A stretch of DNA of 64,000 nt from Pseudomonas matsuisoli (GCF_014647635.1 NZ_BMPO01000007.1:124001-188000), one strand, 5' to 3'. Shown: positions 51,401 through 60,163, counted from the first letter of the stretch. Numbers and translations are program-made. Notes: generated by a model from the letters alone, not told the origin.

Positions 51401-54400
51401 CCAAGCGACTCGACGTGGTGATAGCGTCCGTCCAGCAGCCCCTCGTAGAGGCCTTCCAGCTCATGCGCAAGCCGGCTTATCGGTTCGACGTCCGCCATGC
51501 GAGCCCCGCCCTTGAGGGTGTGCAGGTCGCGCTGCAGGGCATTAAGAGCCGATGTGTTGGACGCATCTGCTAGCCAGCGTTCGAGCGATTGATTGGCACT
51601 CTCGAGGATATCCACGGCCTCGTCGAGGAAGATGGAAACCATTTCCTCCTCGATGGAAATACGTGGGAATGCGGACGGTTCGAGAGGCGGCATCGCCTCG
51701 GCGAACAGGGTGTTGGCATCAGCATCCGCTTCGACAGGTAGCGGATCTTCCGTCAGTGCTAAGGTTTCAGATTCGGGGTCGGCTGCGAACGGAACGTCGT
51801 CTTCTTGATCGAACGACTCCAGCGCCTCGGCCGCTGAATCGCCTGCTGTGCCCAACAAGCCATTGAGTGCGGCTACCCGCTCCGGGCGTGCCTGCACGTC
51901 GAGTCCGGCAGCGGCTTGATCGATCATGCCAACCAGCGCGTCATGTGCAAGGCCCGCTTCCGTGAAGAAGCGCTCGCTGGTGGCCAGTGTTCCATCACCT
52001 ACCGCGCGATAGACCGTCTCCAGCGCCGTAGCGAGTTCGTCGACTTGCGGCAGTCCAGCCTGCCGCGCGCCCTGCTCCAATTCGTCCAGTGCGTTGACGA
52101 GCCGATCGATTTCGCGACGGTCTTCCGGCGTTTTCCGCCATGCACCCAAGAGATCCTCCGCTGCGAGCAGATGATCCATGCCATCCGAAAGCAGGGGCAG
52201 CAGCATTTGGCTGTTGGACGCCACGCGCTCCGGCTCGGTCGTTGCCGAACCGGTCCCCAGGCGTTCGTGTTGCTGCTCCGCCACACGTCGGCTGAAGTCA
52301 TCAGCACCCATAACGGGCTGTAGCGGAGAGATATCCAGTTGCTCGAGCCCAAGCGTGAACAGGCCCAATGCCTCGGCGAGCAGATCGGCCTCGATGAGAT
52401 CCATCGACACCTGATTGATCTTGTATTCCTTGGCCATCCGCTCAAGCGGCGCGGCGATGTCCGCTATTGGCTGAATACCCGCCATCGACGCGCTGCCCTT
52501 GAGCGTATGCAACGCACGCTGCAAATCGTCGGTGATAGGCTGCGGCAGCTGTTCAGAACAGGCTTCAAGATAGACAGCAAGGCTCTGCAAATGGGCTTCG
52601 GCCTCGTTGCGGAATACCTCCAACAGTTGCGGATCCAGCGGCTCTTCGGCTTCTTCCGGAGAAATCGCAGGCGCCGCCGTGGTGGCGGTATTGGAAGCGC
52701 TTCTCGCATCCAACAGCTCCGATTTCCCCAGCGCCAATGCATGCGCGTTGGCTGCCAGAATATCCACGTCGTTCCGCTGCCGCTGCGCATGCGAGGCATA
52801 TTCGTCGACCAGCGACGGAATCAGCAGCACGACTTCATCCACTGCGCGTAGAACGGACGCATCCGCAGCACGCGTGCCGTCGAGCACTCGGTTTAGAAGG
52901 TTTTCGACCGACCAGGCCAGCTCTCCGAGCACCAGAGCACGAACCATCCGCCCACTGCCCTTCAGGGTATGGAAAGCACGTCGAATTTCGGTCAACGAAT
53001 GACGGTCACCCGGTTCTGCGTGCCAAATAGGCAGATGCTCTTGAAGCGCCTCGATGACTTCTCCCGCCTCTTCGACGAATACTTCCTGAAGTTCTTCGTC
53101 GACGGGTTCTTCATCAGCAGGAGGCGGCAACAGCGTAGGCGGTACCTCCAGTGCTGGCGGATTGATGGGCGGCACACTGCCGGCCATCACACTCGCCAGA
53201 TCCGTTGCGGGTTCTTCTTCCTCCGCCATCTCATCTGGGAAGCTGAGCTCCGACAGATCGTCGTCTTCAACCAACGCCCAATCATCTTCGACCGCGTCAG
53301 GCAATTCGGCATCGAACGCATCGAGTTCGTCGAGCAGGCCTTGCTCAGGCGCTTCCGGTGGCATCTGAAGGTCATCTGCCAAGTAGGGTTGCCCAGACTC
53401 ATCAGGGGCAGCCGCTTCGGCGTCGTCGGCCGGAGCGTCCGAAGGTTCGAGCTCGGGCGCCAGTGCTTCGGCCTCGGCGGCAAGAAGCTCCACTTCCTGC
53501 ACGGGTTCCGCCAACGGTGCTGCATCGGCAAGAACGGCAGATTCGACCGGAAAATAGCCTAGGGTTTGCAAACGGTCCTGGGCGACATCCAGTATCGCGT
53601 TGCCTTCGCTTTCCGGATCCTCGGCAAGCCGCTCGAGGTAGTACTCGATACTGGTGATGGCGTCCGCCAGCGTATCCAGATTTTGCCAATCAGGAATGGC
53701 GGCGTGCGCCAACATCTGCTCGAGGATGTAGCGACTGCACGCGTCGAGAAGCGTGGCCGCGCGCTCCAGCGGGATCATGGCCAGACCGCCACGGACCTGA
53801 TTCAACAGATCGGGCACTGGACGCAAATGATCGTGATCCCACTGCGAAACGATGAACTCGATCATCGAGTCTTTGGCCTGCTCGAGGCCCTTACGCGCTT
53901 CTCTGACAACAACCTGGTGAATCTGGGCAACATTGGTACTCGGGAGTAGATCGCTCTCCTCGCGAGCACCTTCCTTTGGCGCCGCCGTATCGGCCAGGCT
54001 GGCTTCGACAAAGAGCAACGCACCTGCGATCTCCATCAGTCGAGCATCGTCGGCCAGGGATTCACCGTGGGCAATGAGCTGCAGTTGCTCGTACTGTTCG
54101 AGAATGGCCTTGCGCAGCGGCCCCATGCCGAGCATCGCCAAGGTGTCGGCGATCTGCTTGACGGGGATGAGCAGGGCTTCGAGCGACGAGGGATCTCTTT
54201 GCTCACTTCGTACGTAGAGGTCGAAGCTGTCCTTTACGCGAACCAATTCCTCGCACAGGGCGGTTACGGCCGAACGCATCGCGTCGCGATCAGGGCCGAC
54301 TAGACGCGGCTGCGCAGCGACCGTGGACGGCGCCTCCGGCAAGGCTTCGGCCAAACGGTATTTCTGCTTTTGCAGCTGAATGTAGGGCGAGTCGACGTCA

Positions 54401-55221
54401 GCCTTGGCGACGTAGAAGAGCAGGTTCTTGATCAGCTCTTCAGGCGCCGTTCGGCCGAGACCAATGCTCTCGGCCAATAGGCTTTTGAACTCCTTATCAA
54501 CTTGCCGCAGCAAATTACGAACAGATGCGCCGTTCGCGATACCGCCATTCTGCAAGCCTTCTACGACCGCGAGCGCAGCTCCCCAGAGGGCAGCGATTGG
54601 CATATCGTGGCAAAGCCGCTCCAACCGCTCGAATACCTTCGCCATATAGCTCAGGTTCTGCGCGGTATCTTGATTGCGAATAACCCCTGCAAGGGCGACT
54701 TGCAGCATCTGGCGAAACTTGCGCAGATGCGTCAGCAGCTCTTCGTTGACCGGGAAGCTACGGCTTTCGACATCCTGTTCCTGAATGCTGGATAGATCCG
54801 GAGCGAACAGCGTGGTTTCGGATAGCAGGTTTTCCCCGCGTGCCGTGCGCAAATCATTGAGCAAAGGCAGCACGATCACGGGCAGATCACGCCGAGCTTC
54901 TTGTACGCGATCAAGATAGGACGGCAGTTGCAGTACCGCTTGCATAAGCGTTTCCAGCGCCTCGCGCTGACTACTCACGCGGCCGTCGACCAACGCCTCG
55001 GTAAGCTGCTCCATTTCTTCGGCGAGCAAGGCCGCGCCGTAAAACTCCACCATCTGCAAGGTGCCATGCACCTGATGCACATAATCACGGCATAGATAGA
55101 GCGGAACCGGCTCATGCGGGTTCTCGACGAATGCCTCAATGGCCTGCCGGGCCTGCTTGAGGGTTTCGCCAATCTCGCCCTTTACCCACTCTAGGGCGAC
55201 ATAATCGTGCCGATCACCCAT
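48424..55221 (-). CDS. chpA: ChpA, multi-Hpt hybrid histidine kinase of the Pil-Chp system
   Basis: A 2,265-residue CheA-type kinase. The start at 55221 (MGDRHDYVALEWVKGEIGE) has GGAG just upstream; an extended frame is less likely. Five canonical phosphotransfer motifs HTLKG are present, with His751, His905, His1234, His1378 and His1524. An additional N-terminal Hpt-like helix bundle has His52 in VHGTLQM, and other bundles lack the histidine (for example QVRGGLAM). The kinase core shows an N-box HMLRNAVDHG and ATP loops DDGRGI and GRGVGMD (about 1830-1960). A CheW domain (about 1970-2100) and a C-terminal receiver with Asp2182 in LLDIEMP follow. It phosphorylates PilG and PilH to control pilus extension and retraction and cAMP. 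An Ala/Glu/Asp-rich linker spans about 540-700. Confidence 0.92.
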   Translation of the reverse strand: MGDRHDYVALEWVKGEIGETLKQARQAIEAFVENPHEPVPLYLCRDYVHQVHGTLQMVEFYGAALLAEEMEQLTEALVDGRVSSQREALETLMQAVLQLPSYLDRVQEARRDLPVIVLPLLNDLRTARGENLLSETTLFAPDLSSIQEQDVESRSFPVNEELLTHLRKFRQMLQVALAGVIRNQDTAQNLSYMAKVFERLERLCHDMPIAALWGAALAVVEGLQNGGIANGASVRNLLRQVDKEFKSLLAESIGLGRTAPEELIKNLLFYVAKADVDSPYIQLQKQKYRLAEALPEAPSTVAAQPRLVGPDRDAMRSAVTALCEELVRVKDSFDLYVRSEQRDPSSLEALLIPVKQIADTLAMLGMGPLRKAILEQYEQLQLIAHGESLADDARLMEIAGALLFVEASLADTAAPKEGAREESDLLPSTNVAQIHQVVVREARKGLEQAKDSMIEFIVSQWDHDHLRPVPDLLNQVRGGLAMIPLERAATLLDACSRYILEQMLAHAAIPDWQNLDTLADAITSIEYYLERLAEDPESEGNAILDVAQDRLQTLGYFPVESAVLADAAPLAEPVQEVELLAAEAEALAPELEPSDAPADDAEAAAPDESGQPYLADDLQMPPEAPEQGLLDELDAFDAELPDAVEDDWALVEDDDLSELSFPDEMAEEEEPATDLASVMAGSVPPINPPALEVPPTLLPPPADEEPVDEELQEVFVEEAGEVIEALQEHLPIWHAEPGDRHSLTEIRRAFHTLKGSGRMVRALVLGELAWSVENLLNRVLDGTRAADASVLRAVDEVVLLIPSLVDEYASHAQRQRNDVDILAANAHALALGKSELLDARSASNTATTAAPAISPEEAEEPLDPQLLEVFRNEAEAHLQSLAVYLEACSEQLPQPITDDLQRALHTLKGSASMAGIQPIADIAAPLERMAKEYKINQVSMDLIEADLLAEALGLFTLGLEQLDISPLQPVMGADDFSRRVAEQQHERLGTGSATTEPERVASNSQMLLPLLSDGMDHLLAAEDLLGAWRKTPEDRREIDRLVNALDELEQGARQAGLPQVDELATALETVYRAVGDGTLATSERFFTEAGLAHDALVGMIDQAAAGLDVQARPERVAALNGLLGTAGDSAAEALESFDQEDDVPFAADPESETLALTEDPLPVEADADANTLFAEAMPPLEPSAFPRISIEEEMVSIFLDEAVDILESANQSLERWLADASNTSALNALQRDLHTLKGGARMADVEPISRLAHELEGLYEGLLDGRYHHVESLGQLLEDCHDHLSLQLDQLQGDHPLADPDSLIEHILTVRQLASETDVPGVRAELPVEGAEASEEQLLNGFVDEARDLVDGLSLRLQQWLGDTENRDLLVAQQRDLHTLKGGARLANVRPIAELAHELESIYSDVGAARSTASPALFELLHRCHDCLVDMLDACVNTSEWPAYLAVFDAIRDFRSRPVTLPVFRSPAATDVAPAWDEESDEEILDIFLEEGDDLLEEMDAAIARWESDRSATEPVEEILRVLHTLKGGARLAGLTRLGDLAHSLEQSFAEGDIQPGPMLDNSVLKMQEGYEQLAVELRQLRERLAQDEAPAIDVASEPLLEDKPLLTAAVEPAPAQDADVVLPFMQRATEVAQELASRRTSRETVKVPADLLEGLVNLAGETSIFRGRVEQQVSDFAFTLGEMDATIERVRDQLRRLDTETQAQILSRYQAESERAGYEDFDPLEMDRYSQLQQLSRSLFESASDLLDLKETLATRNRDAVTLLQQQAWVNTELQEGLMRTRMVPFERMVPRLRRIVRQVSAELNKQVEFSIGNAEGELDRTVLERMVAPLEHMLRNAVDHGLEPQEARIAAGKDAVGQIRLTLAREGGDILITLSDDGRGIPLDAVRRKAIERGLIDEGSTLSDQELLQFILESGFSTADKVTQISGRGVGMDVVHSEVKQLGGSMSIDSVAGQGTRFLIRLPFTVSVNRALMVRSGDDTYAVPLNTVEGIVRISPYELEALYGMESPKYAYAGQEYELTYLGDLLENGQHPKLVGQSLPLPVILVRSSEHTVAVQVDALAGSREIVVKSLGPQFASVAGLSGATILGDGRVVVILDLLATIRARYTRALPQARHGLLSPRQSDAVDRPTLVMVVDDSITVRKVTGRLIERNGMHVITAKDGVDAITQLQERKPDIMLLDIEMPRMDGFEVATLVRHDSRLKDLPIIMITSRTGEKHRERALAIGVNEYLGKPYQESTLLASIRSLVGSHPSAHPLKDHPTES

Positions 55222-55256
55222 ACCGACTCCAATCAAAGTGCTGTCCCTGCCAGATG

Positions 55257-55297
55257 AAAAGCCCAGTCTTTGCCATAGGCAACTCAGACGGGCTTTG
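55257..55297 (-). terminator. Strong hairpin between pilJ and chpA
   Basis: Read on the minus strand, AAAGCCCGTCT...TTGCC TAT GGCAA AGAC...GGGCTTTT forms a long, nearly complete stem ending in four T residues, 36 bases before the chpA start. It looks like an intrinsic terminator or attenuator inside the pil-chp operon. Confidence 0.55.
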
Positions 55298-55402
55298 GAA
55301 CCTAGCTGGCAATTCATCGATAGCGCGGCCGGCTAAGGCTACGCTCGATGCCTATCGGTGCAGTGCCGCTCGGTTGCTCGCGGCCTGCCTACGTTTGGAG
55401 CG

Positions 55403-55428
55403 AATCGCCGGTCCTAGAACCGGCGGTT
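55403..55428. repeat. 10-bp stem hairpin just after pilJ
   Basis: AATCGCCGGT (55403-55412) and ACCGGCGGTT (55419-55428) form a stem with one G-T pair and a six-base loop, starting 4 bases beyond the pilJ stop on the minus strand. No T-run follows, so it is more likely an mRNA-end or processing structure. The 210-base gap 55222-55431 contains this and the hairpin at 55257-55297 but no pilK remnant I can recognise. Confidence 0.5.
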
Positions 55429-55431
55429 GCA

Positions 55432-57474
55432 TCACGCGTTGGTATGCGCGTCCGGCAATGTGAACCCCGACACCGAACGGCGCATATCGGTCGCCATCTT
55501 CGCCAGGTCACCGATGTTGCGTGCGGTGGCGGTCGTACCTGCCGATGTCTGCGAGGTAATTTCCTGGATGACGTTCATGGTGTTGGAAATCTGGCCGGCG
55601 GAGGAGGCCTGCTGACGAGCCGCGTTGGAAATGTTCTGGATAAGATCCGCGAGCGTCTTGGATACCCGTTCGATCTCCTCCAGAGCAATACCGGCGTCCT
55701 GGGCGAGATGCGCACCGCGTACTACTTCCGAAGTCGTTTGCTCCATGGAGATGACCGCTTCGTTGGTATCGCTCTGAATTGCCTTGACCAGCGCCTCGAT
55801 CTGTTTGGTCGCTCCGGATGAACGCTCTGCAAGTCGCTGGACTTCGTCGGCGACGACAGCAAAGCCGCGGCCCGCATCACCGGCCATCGAAGCTTGGATC
55901 GCAGCGTTCAAGGCAAGGATGTTGGTCTGGTCGGCGATATCGTCGATGAGGCTTACGATGTCACCGATTTCCTGGGACGACTCACCCAGACGCTTGATTC
56001 GCTTGGACGTATCCTGAATCTGCTCGCGAATGTTATCCATGCCCGTGATGGTGTTGTGAACCACCTCATTGCCTTTGTTGGCAATGGCTACCGAACGTTC
56101 CGCTACCGCCGTCGACTCGGAGGCGTTGGCCGATACCTGGTCGATCGAGATCGCCATCTCGTTGATCGCGGCAGATGCACCTGCGATTTCCTGCGCCTGG
56201 TGCTCAGAGGCTTCGGCGAGATGCATGGCGGTCGACTGCGTTTCCTGAGCGGCCGAGGCCACCTGAACCGCGGTCTGGTTGATGGTTTCCACAAGTTCGC
56301 GCAACTGGTCGATCGAGTAGTTGATCGAGTCCGCGATTGCGCCGGTGAAGTCTTCGGTTACGGTTGCCGCCACCGTCAGGTCACCATCTGCCAGGTCAGC
56401 AATTTCATCGAGCAAACGAAGAATAGCAGCCTGGTTACGGTCGTTCTTTTCGGCAGTTTCGGCCAGCCGGCGGTTGGCTTCGCGAGTGATGGTCACACCG
56501 ATGATCACGATGGAGATCAGAATCAGCGCGCCCAGCAGGTAGCCCAGCAAGGTATTCAGCGAACGGTTCTGATCAAGGGCCTCGAAGCCCGTCGTCAGCG
56601 CCGAAAGATCGTCTAGAAGCTTCTGCGATACGGTAAAGCTGCTTTCTGCACCTGCACGTACCTGGAACAACTCTGGAGACGTCTCGATGATCTCGTCTAC
56701 CGAGCCGGATACGAATTCGAACAGCTCGGAGATATCCCGTAGTCGACCGATCGCCTCGGGGTTCGTCACGCGCGGTATGTCTGGGCTGCCTTCGAGCATT
56801 GCCCGCAGGACCTGGCCAAAACGGTTTGCCTCACGTCCGAACGTATCCGCAGCGCGGACCGCGTCCTGGCCGCCGGCCAATACGGAGTTCACAGCGCCAA
56901 GTACCCGCTCGGCGAGCAACGACTGGCGCTGGGCTACGCTGACCAGTGACGCCGGTGCGTTGCTCTGCAGCAGAAGGTTGACCACTTCTTCATACTCACT
57001 TTGGAGCTGAGGAACGGTCTCAGACAACGTTTCCGCCACCTGGTGGAGCGAAAGGACGGTCTGCTCACTGGAGATGATCGCGTCGGTGTCATTGCGCAAG
57101 CTGTCCCAGCTCGCCTGCACGGCGGACATTTCGTTTTGCACCTCGGCTGGTGCGGCAGGCAGACCTGTCGTCGGATCCCCCTTCACCAGCGCATCCCAGC
57201 GGCGGGCGAACTCGTTACGTGCAGTGGTGAGCAGCGCGAATGCCTCCGGTGTACCGGCCGCCGCTTCCGTGGCGTTTTTCGCGATGGACTGGGACAAAAC
57301 CCGCAGCTCTCCAGCCTGACCGATGTATTCGGCGTCGTTCGCCGAAAGCCGGTTGAGATAGGTGAAGTTGGCAAACAGCAAAACGATAGCCAGAACCAGC
57401 ACCACGAATGACACACCGATCAGAGTGCTGCTCTGCACGCCGCCGAATGGACTACCTTTCTCAAAGTTCTTCAT
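55432..57474 (-). CDS. pilJ: PilJ, methyl-accepting chemoreceptor for type IV pili
   Basis: A 680-residue inner-membrane receptor. The first membrane helix is at about residues 22-43 (GVSFVVLVLAIVLLFANFTY) and the second at about 305-330 (LLGYLLGALILISIVIIGVT). They bracket a periplasmic region with two helical PilJ-type modules (MSAVQASWDSLRNDTDAIIS and similar). A HAMP-like segment (ILRLLDEIADLADGDLTVAA) and a signalling domain follow, with the hairpin tip DIADQTNILALNAAIQASMA then GDAGRGFAVVADEVQRLAER. PilJ senses pilin and surface contact and signals through PilI to ChpA. The start at 57474 leaves a 114-base gap after pilI. Confidence 0.92.
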   Translation of the reverse strand: MKNFEKGSPFGGVQSSTLIGVSFVVLVLAIVLLFANFTYLNRLSANDAEYIGQAGELRVLSQSIAKNATEAAAGTPEAFALLTTARNEFARRWDALVKGDPTTGLPAAPAEVQNEMSAVQASWDSLRNDTDAIISSEQTVLSLHQVAETLSETVPQLQSEYEEVVNLLLQSNAPASLVSVAQRQSLLAERVLGAVNSVLAGGQDAVRAADTFGREANRFGQVLRAMLEGSPDIPRVTNPEAIGRLRDISELFEFVSGSVDEIIETSPELFQVRAGAESSFTVSQKLLDDLSALTTGFEALDQNRSLNTLLGYLLGALILISIVIIGVTITREANRRLAETAEKNDRNQAAILRLLDEIADLADGDLTVAATVTEDFTGAIADSINYSIDQLRELVETINQTAVQVASAAQETQSTAMHLAEASEHQAQEIAGASAAINEMAISIDQVSANASESTAVAERSVAIANKGNEVVHNTITGMDNIREQIQDTSKRIKRLGESSQEIGDIVSLIDDIADQTNILALNAAIQASMAGDAGRGFAVVADEVQRLAERSSGATKQIEALVKAIQSDTNEAVISMEQTTSEVVRGAHLAQDAGIALEEIERVSKTLADLIQNISNAARQQASSAGQISNTMNVIQEITSQTSAGTTATARNIGDLAKMATDMRRSVSGFTLPDAHTNA

Positions 57475-57588
57475 TTATTGGCCCCCGCCTGGACCTACAG
57501 CATTGCTTTCCATCTATGCTTCGTCTGGATCGGCTGCACCGACCCGCCCCATCAAACCTGCCACTGTGCAGACCTGCACCACTGCCTT

Positions 57589-58128
57589 CTAGACTGCCAC
57601 CGCCAGGAAGCTCTGATTCGTCGCTAAAGAATGCGGACTGAACAGAAGCCAGGAGTCCTTGCGTTGGAATTGCCCATGCACGAATGGCCGAAACTCCGGC
57701 GCTATCGACTGGACATGCTCTGAGTAGTCGGTAATCGGAAAATGTTGCATCCCGAACACCTCATCCACGATCAACCCTACGAACACTTCGCCGCGCTCGA
57801 CGACCAGTACGCGTCTTTGCTTGAGCGGATTGTTCGAGTCGATTCCGAAATAGCCACAGAGATCGAGAACCGGTAGCAACCGACCCCGCACGTTGGCCAC
57901 GCCTTTCACCCAAGGCTTGACGCCGGGTAAAGCTGTCAGCCCAGGTTCGTGAAGGATTTCTCCCACCTCCCCCATGGGCGCCACGAGCAGCAATCCGCCC
58001 AAGCGAAACCCGATACCACTCCAGGTGCGTACGGATTCTTGCTGAGCAGGAAGATTCGCGGCGAGTTCGCGACAGCGTCGATCGATGTCGACCAGCATTG
58101 CAAACGGCGAATGTTGTGAATCGGCCAT
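57589..58128 (-). CDS. pilI: PilI, CheW-like coupling protein
   Basis: A 179-residue cytoplasmic adaptor joining PilJ to ChpA. The CheW-type core begins after about 45 residues: GIGFRLGGLLLVAPMGEVGE, then LTALPGVKPWVKGVANVRGR followed by LLPVLDLCGYFG (the strongly conserved G-V-x-N-x-R-G-x-x-x-P-V-x-D motif), then RRVLVVERGEVFVGLIVDEV. Length and sequence pattern fit Pseudomonas PilI. It lies 31 bases after pilH and 114 before pilJ in the minus-strand operon. Confidence 0.9.
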   Translation of the reverse strand: MADSQHSPFAMLVDIDRRCRELAANLPAQQESVRTWSGIGFRLGGLLLVAPMGEVGEILHEPGLTALPGVKPWVKGVANVRGRLLPVLDLCGYFGIDSNNPLKQRRVLVVERGEVFVGLIVDEVFGMQHFPITDYSEHVQSIAPEFRPFVHGQFQRKDSWLLFSPHSLATNQSFLAVAV

Positions 58129-58159
58129 GCCTTTTCGATCCGTCCCTTGGAATTACCGA

Positions 58160-58525
58160 TCAGCCGGCCAGTACGGCCTTGAGCGTACTGACGAGCGTGC
58201 TTTCATCAATCGGCTTGGTCAGATAGTCACGCGCGCCCTGGCGCTTGCCCCAGACCTTGTCGGTTTCCTGATCCTTGGTAGTGACGATGACCACCGGAAT
58301 GCTGCTGGTTTCGCTGTCTTTCGTCAGTTGCCGCGTCGCTTGAAAGCCGTTCAGCCCAGGCATGACGATGTCCATCAAAACGGCATCCGGCTTCTCCTGG
58401 CGAGCCAGGGCCACGCCGTCGGCACCATTTTCGGCTTTGATAACTTGGTAACCGTTCTTCTCCAGCATCGCGCTGAGTTTGAACATTTCCGTTGGCGAAT
58501 CGTCAACGATAAGAATTCGAGCCAT
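58160..58525 (-). CDS. pilH: PilH, response regulator
   Basis: A 121-residue single-domain receiver, exactly the length of P. aeruginosa PilH. The start at 58525 (MARILIVDDSPTEMFKLSAM) is chosen over an upstream in-frame ATG because it matches the family and has GGGGA upstream. The acidic pair is Asp8-Asp9, the phospho-acceptor Asp52 (VLMDIVMPG), the switch Thr lies in VVIVTTKD and the conserved Lys in YLTKPIDE. PilH opposes or tunes PilG output and is linked to pilus retraction. Confidence 0.92.
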   Translation of the reverse strand: MARILIVDDSPTEMFKLSAMLEKNGYQVIKAENGADGVALARQEKPDAVLMDIVMPGLNGFQATRQLTKDSETSSIPVVIVTTKDQETDKVWGKRQGARDYLTKPIDESTLVSTLKAVLAG

Positions 58526-58568
58526 GTGTGTCCCCATACGATAAGCAAAAATGGCAAACGCCAAAAAA

Positions 58569-58976
58569 TCAGGAAGCCCGTTCTACGGGGACGAAGCTCG
58601 GCACATGCGTCTTGATAGCGCCTAGTAATTCTTCCTTGCTGAACGGCTTGGTCAGGTATTGGTCAGATCCGACGATACGTCCCTTTGCCTTGTCGAACAG
58701 ACCGTCCTTGGATGACAGCATGATGACGGGCGTCGAACGGAACGCGTTGTTGTTCTTGATGAGCGCGCAAGTCTGGTAACCATCGAGGCGCGGCATCATG
58801 ATGTCGACGAAAATGATGTTCGGTCGGTTATCGGCAATCTTAGCCAAGGCATCGAAGCCATCGACTGCCGTAATCACGTCGCAACCCACTTTCTTCAGCA
58901 GGGTTTCGGCCGTGCGGCGAATCGTCTTCGAATCATCGATCACCATTACCTTCAAGCCTTCGGAATGTTGTTCCAT
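58569..58976 (-). CDS. pilG: PilG, response regulator
   Basis: A 135-residue single-domain receiver. MEQHSEGLKVMVIDDSKTIR is a typical PilG start. The acidic pair is Asp14-Asp15, the phospho-acceptor Asp58 (IIFVDIMMPRLDG), the switch Ser lies in VIMLSSKDG and the Lys in YLTKPFSKEE. PilG receives phosphate from ChpA and activates pilus extension and CyaB-dependent cAMP signalling. It heads the pil-chp operon, divergent from gshB, with a 233-base shared region upstream. pilH begins 43 bases downstream of its stop. Confidence 0.92.
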   Translation of the reverse strand: MEQHSEGLKVMVIDDSKTIRRTAETLLKKVGCDVITAVDGFDALAKIADNRPNIIFVDIMMPRLDGYQTCALIKNNNAFRSTPVIMLSSKDGLFDKAKGRIVGSDQYLTKPFSKEELLGAIKTHVPSFVPVERAS

Positions 58977-59209
58977 TTCGCTTACTTAACGCCTCGATGG
59001 ATCCAGCAACGCCTTATATCAGGCAACCCGGAATTTTTCCGCCGCTCGCCGCACACTGGGGCGAATTCTTTTAGCATACACCTGCCGCCTACACGCACGG
59101 CGGGGTCAGAAGCTGACCCTGGAAAGCACTTACTGTGGCATGTACCCACAACCCAAACGGTCAGTACCTGCCAATTTTTTTCAATCCCATTGAAACCAAA
59201 GGAGCTTCG
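58977..59209. promoter_or_regulatory. Divergent region between pilG and gshB
   Basis: These 233 bases must hold promoters for both operons. A perfect palindrome GGGTCAG-AAG-CTGACCC lies at 59103-59119 and could be an operator. An AT-rich patch (about 59050-59085, GAATTCTTTTAGCATACACC) is a candidate promoter segment. No gene is seen. Confidence 0.4.
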
Positions 59210-60163
59210 ATGAGCGTTCGCCTCGGGATCGTGATGGACCCCATTGCACAGATATCCTTCAAGAAGGATAGCTCGCTGGCCATGCTGCTTGCCGCGCAGG
59301 AGCGCGGTTGGTCACTCCACTACATGGAGCAAAAGGACCTTTACCAAAGCAAAAGCAAAGCCCGTGCCCGGATGCGTTCACTCAACGTATTTCCTGATCC
59401 AGAACGCTGGTTCGAACTCGGCGAAGAAGTGGATGCATCACTGGACGACCTTGATGTCATCCTCATGCGCAAGGATCCTCCCTTCAACAGCGAGTACGTC
59501 TATTCCACGTACCTACTCGAGCTTGCCGAACAGGCCGGAGTGCTCGTGGTGAACAAACCGCAGAGCCTGCGTGACTGCAACGAGAAGTTTTTCGCCACCC
59601 AATTCCCGCAATTCACCCCGCCGACCTTGGTAAGCCGCCGGTCGGACATTTTGCGCGAGTTCGCAGCTGAGCACGGTGACGTTATCCTCAAACCGCTGGA
59701 CGAAATGGGTGGCGCTTCCATATTCCGGCACCGTGAAGGCGACCCGAACCTCTCGGTAATTCTCGAGACACTGACGCTGCACGGCACTCGCCAGATAATG
59801 GCACAACGCTACCTCCCCGCGATCAAGGATGGCGACAAACGTATCCTCATGATCGACGGGGAGCCGGTTCCTTACTGCCTGGCGCGTATTCCTGCACAAG
59901 GCGAGACGCGCGGCAATCTCGCCGCAGGCGGGCGCGGAGAGGCACGACCATTGACTGAGCGCGATCTCGAGATCGCGCGTAATGTAGGGCCAGCCCTGCG
60001 CGCGCGGGGCCTGTTGTTTGTCGGACTCGATGTCATCGGCGAGCACCTGACCGAAATCAACGTCACCAGCCCAACCTGCATTCGAGAGATCGACGCCACC
60101 TTTGGAACGCAAATTGGCGCGCAGCTCATGGACGCTATCGCCAAGAAGCTTGATAGAACCTAG
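59210..60163 (+). CDS. gshB: Glutathione synthetase
   Basis: A 317-residue ATP-grasp enzyme joining gamma-glutamylcysteine and glycine to make glutathione in the cytoplasm. The start at 59210 (MSVRLGIVMDPIAQISFKKD) follows AAAGGAGCTTCG; a longer frame has no such site. Family segments visible are LMRKDPPFNSEYVYSTYLLE, VVNKPQSLRDCNEK, the ATP-grasp lysine region GDVILKPLDEMGGASIF, and the C-terminal metal/ATP site LLFVGLDVIGEHLTEINVTS then PTCIREID. Length matches E. coli GshB (316). It is the first gene of the plus-strand block, located beside pilG as in P. aeruginosa. Confidence 0.95.
   Translation: MSVRLGIVMDPIAQISFKKDSSLAMLLAAQERGWSLHYMEQKDLYQSKSKARARMRSLNVFPDPERWFELGEEVDASLDDLDVILMRKDPPFNSEYVYSTYLLELAEQAGVLVVNKPQSLRDCNEKFFATQFPQFTPPTLVSRRSDILREFAAEHGDVILKPLDEMGGASIFRHREGDPNLSVILETLTLHGTRQIMAQRYLPAIKDGDKRILMIDGEPVPYCLARIPAQGETRGNLAAGGRGEARPLTERDLEIARNVGPALRARGLLFVGLDVIGEHLTEINVTSPTCIREIDATFGTQIGAQLMDAIAKKLDRT

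Noticed and set aside
55222-55431. Possible pilK remnant between pilJ and chpA
   Set aside because: The 210 bases contain two hairpins and no CheR-like coding sequence that I can recognise in any frame.
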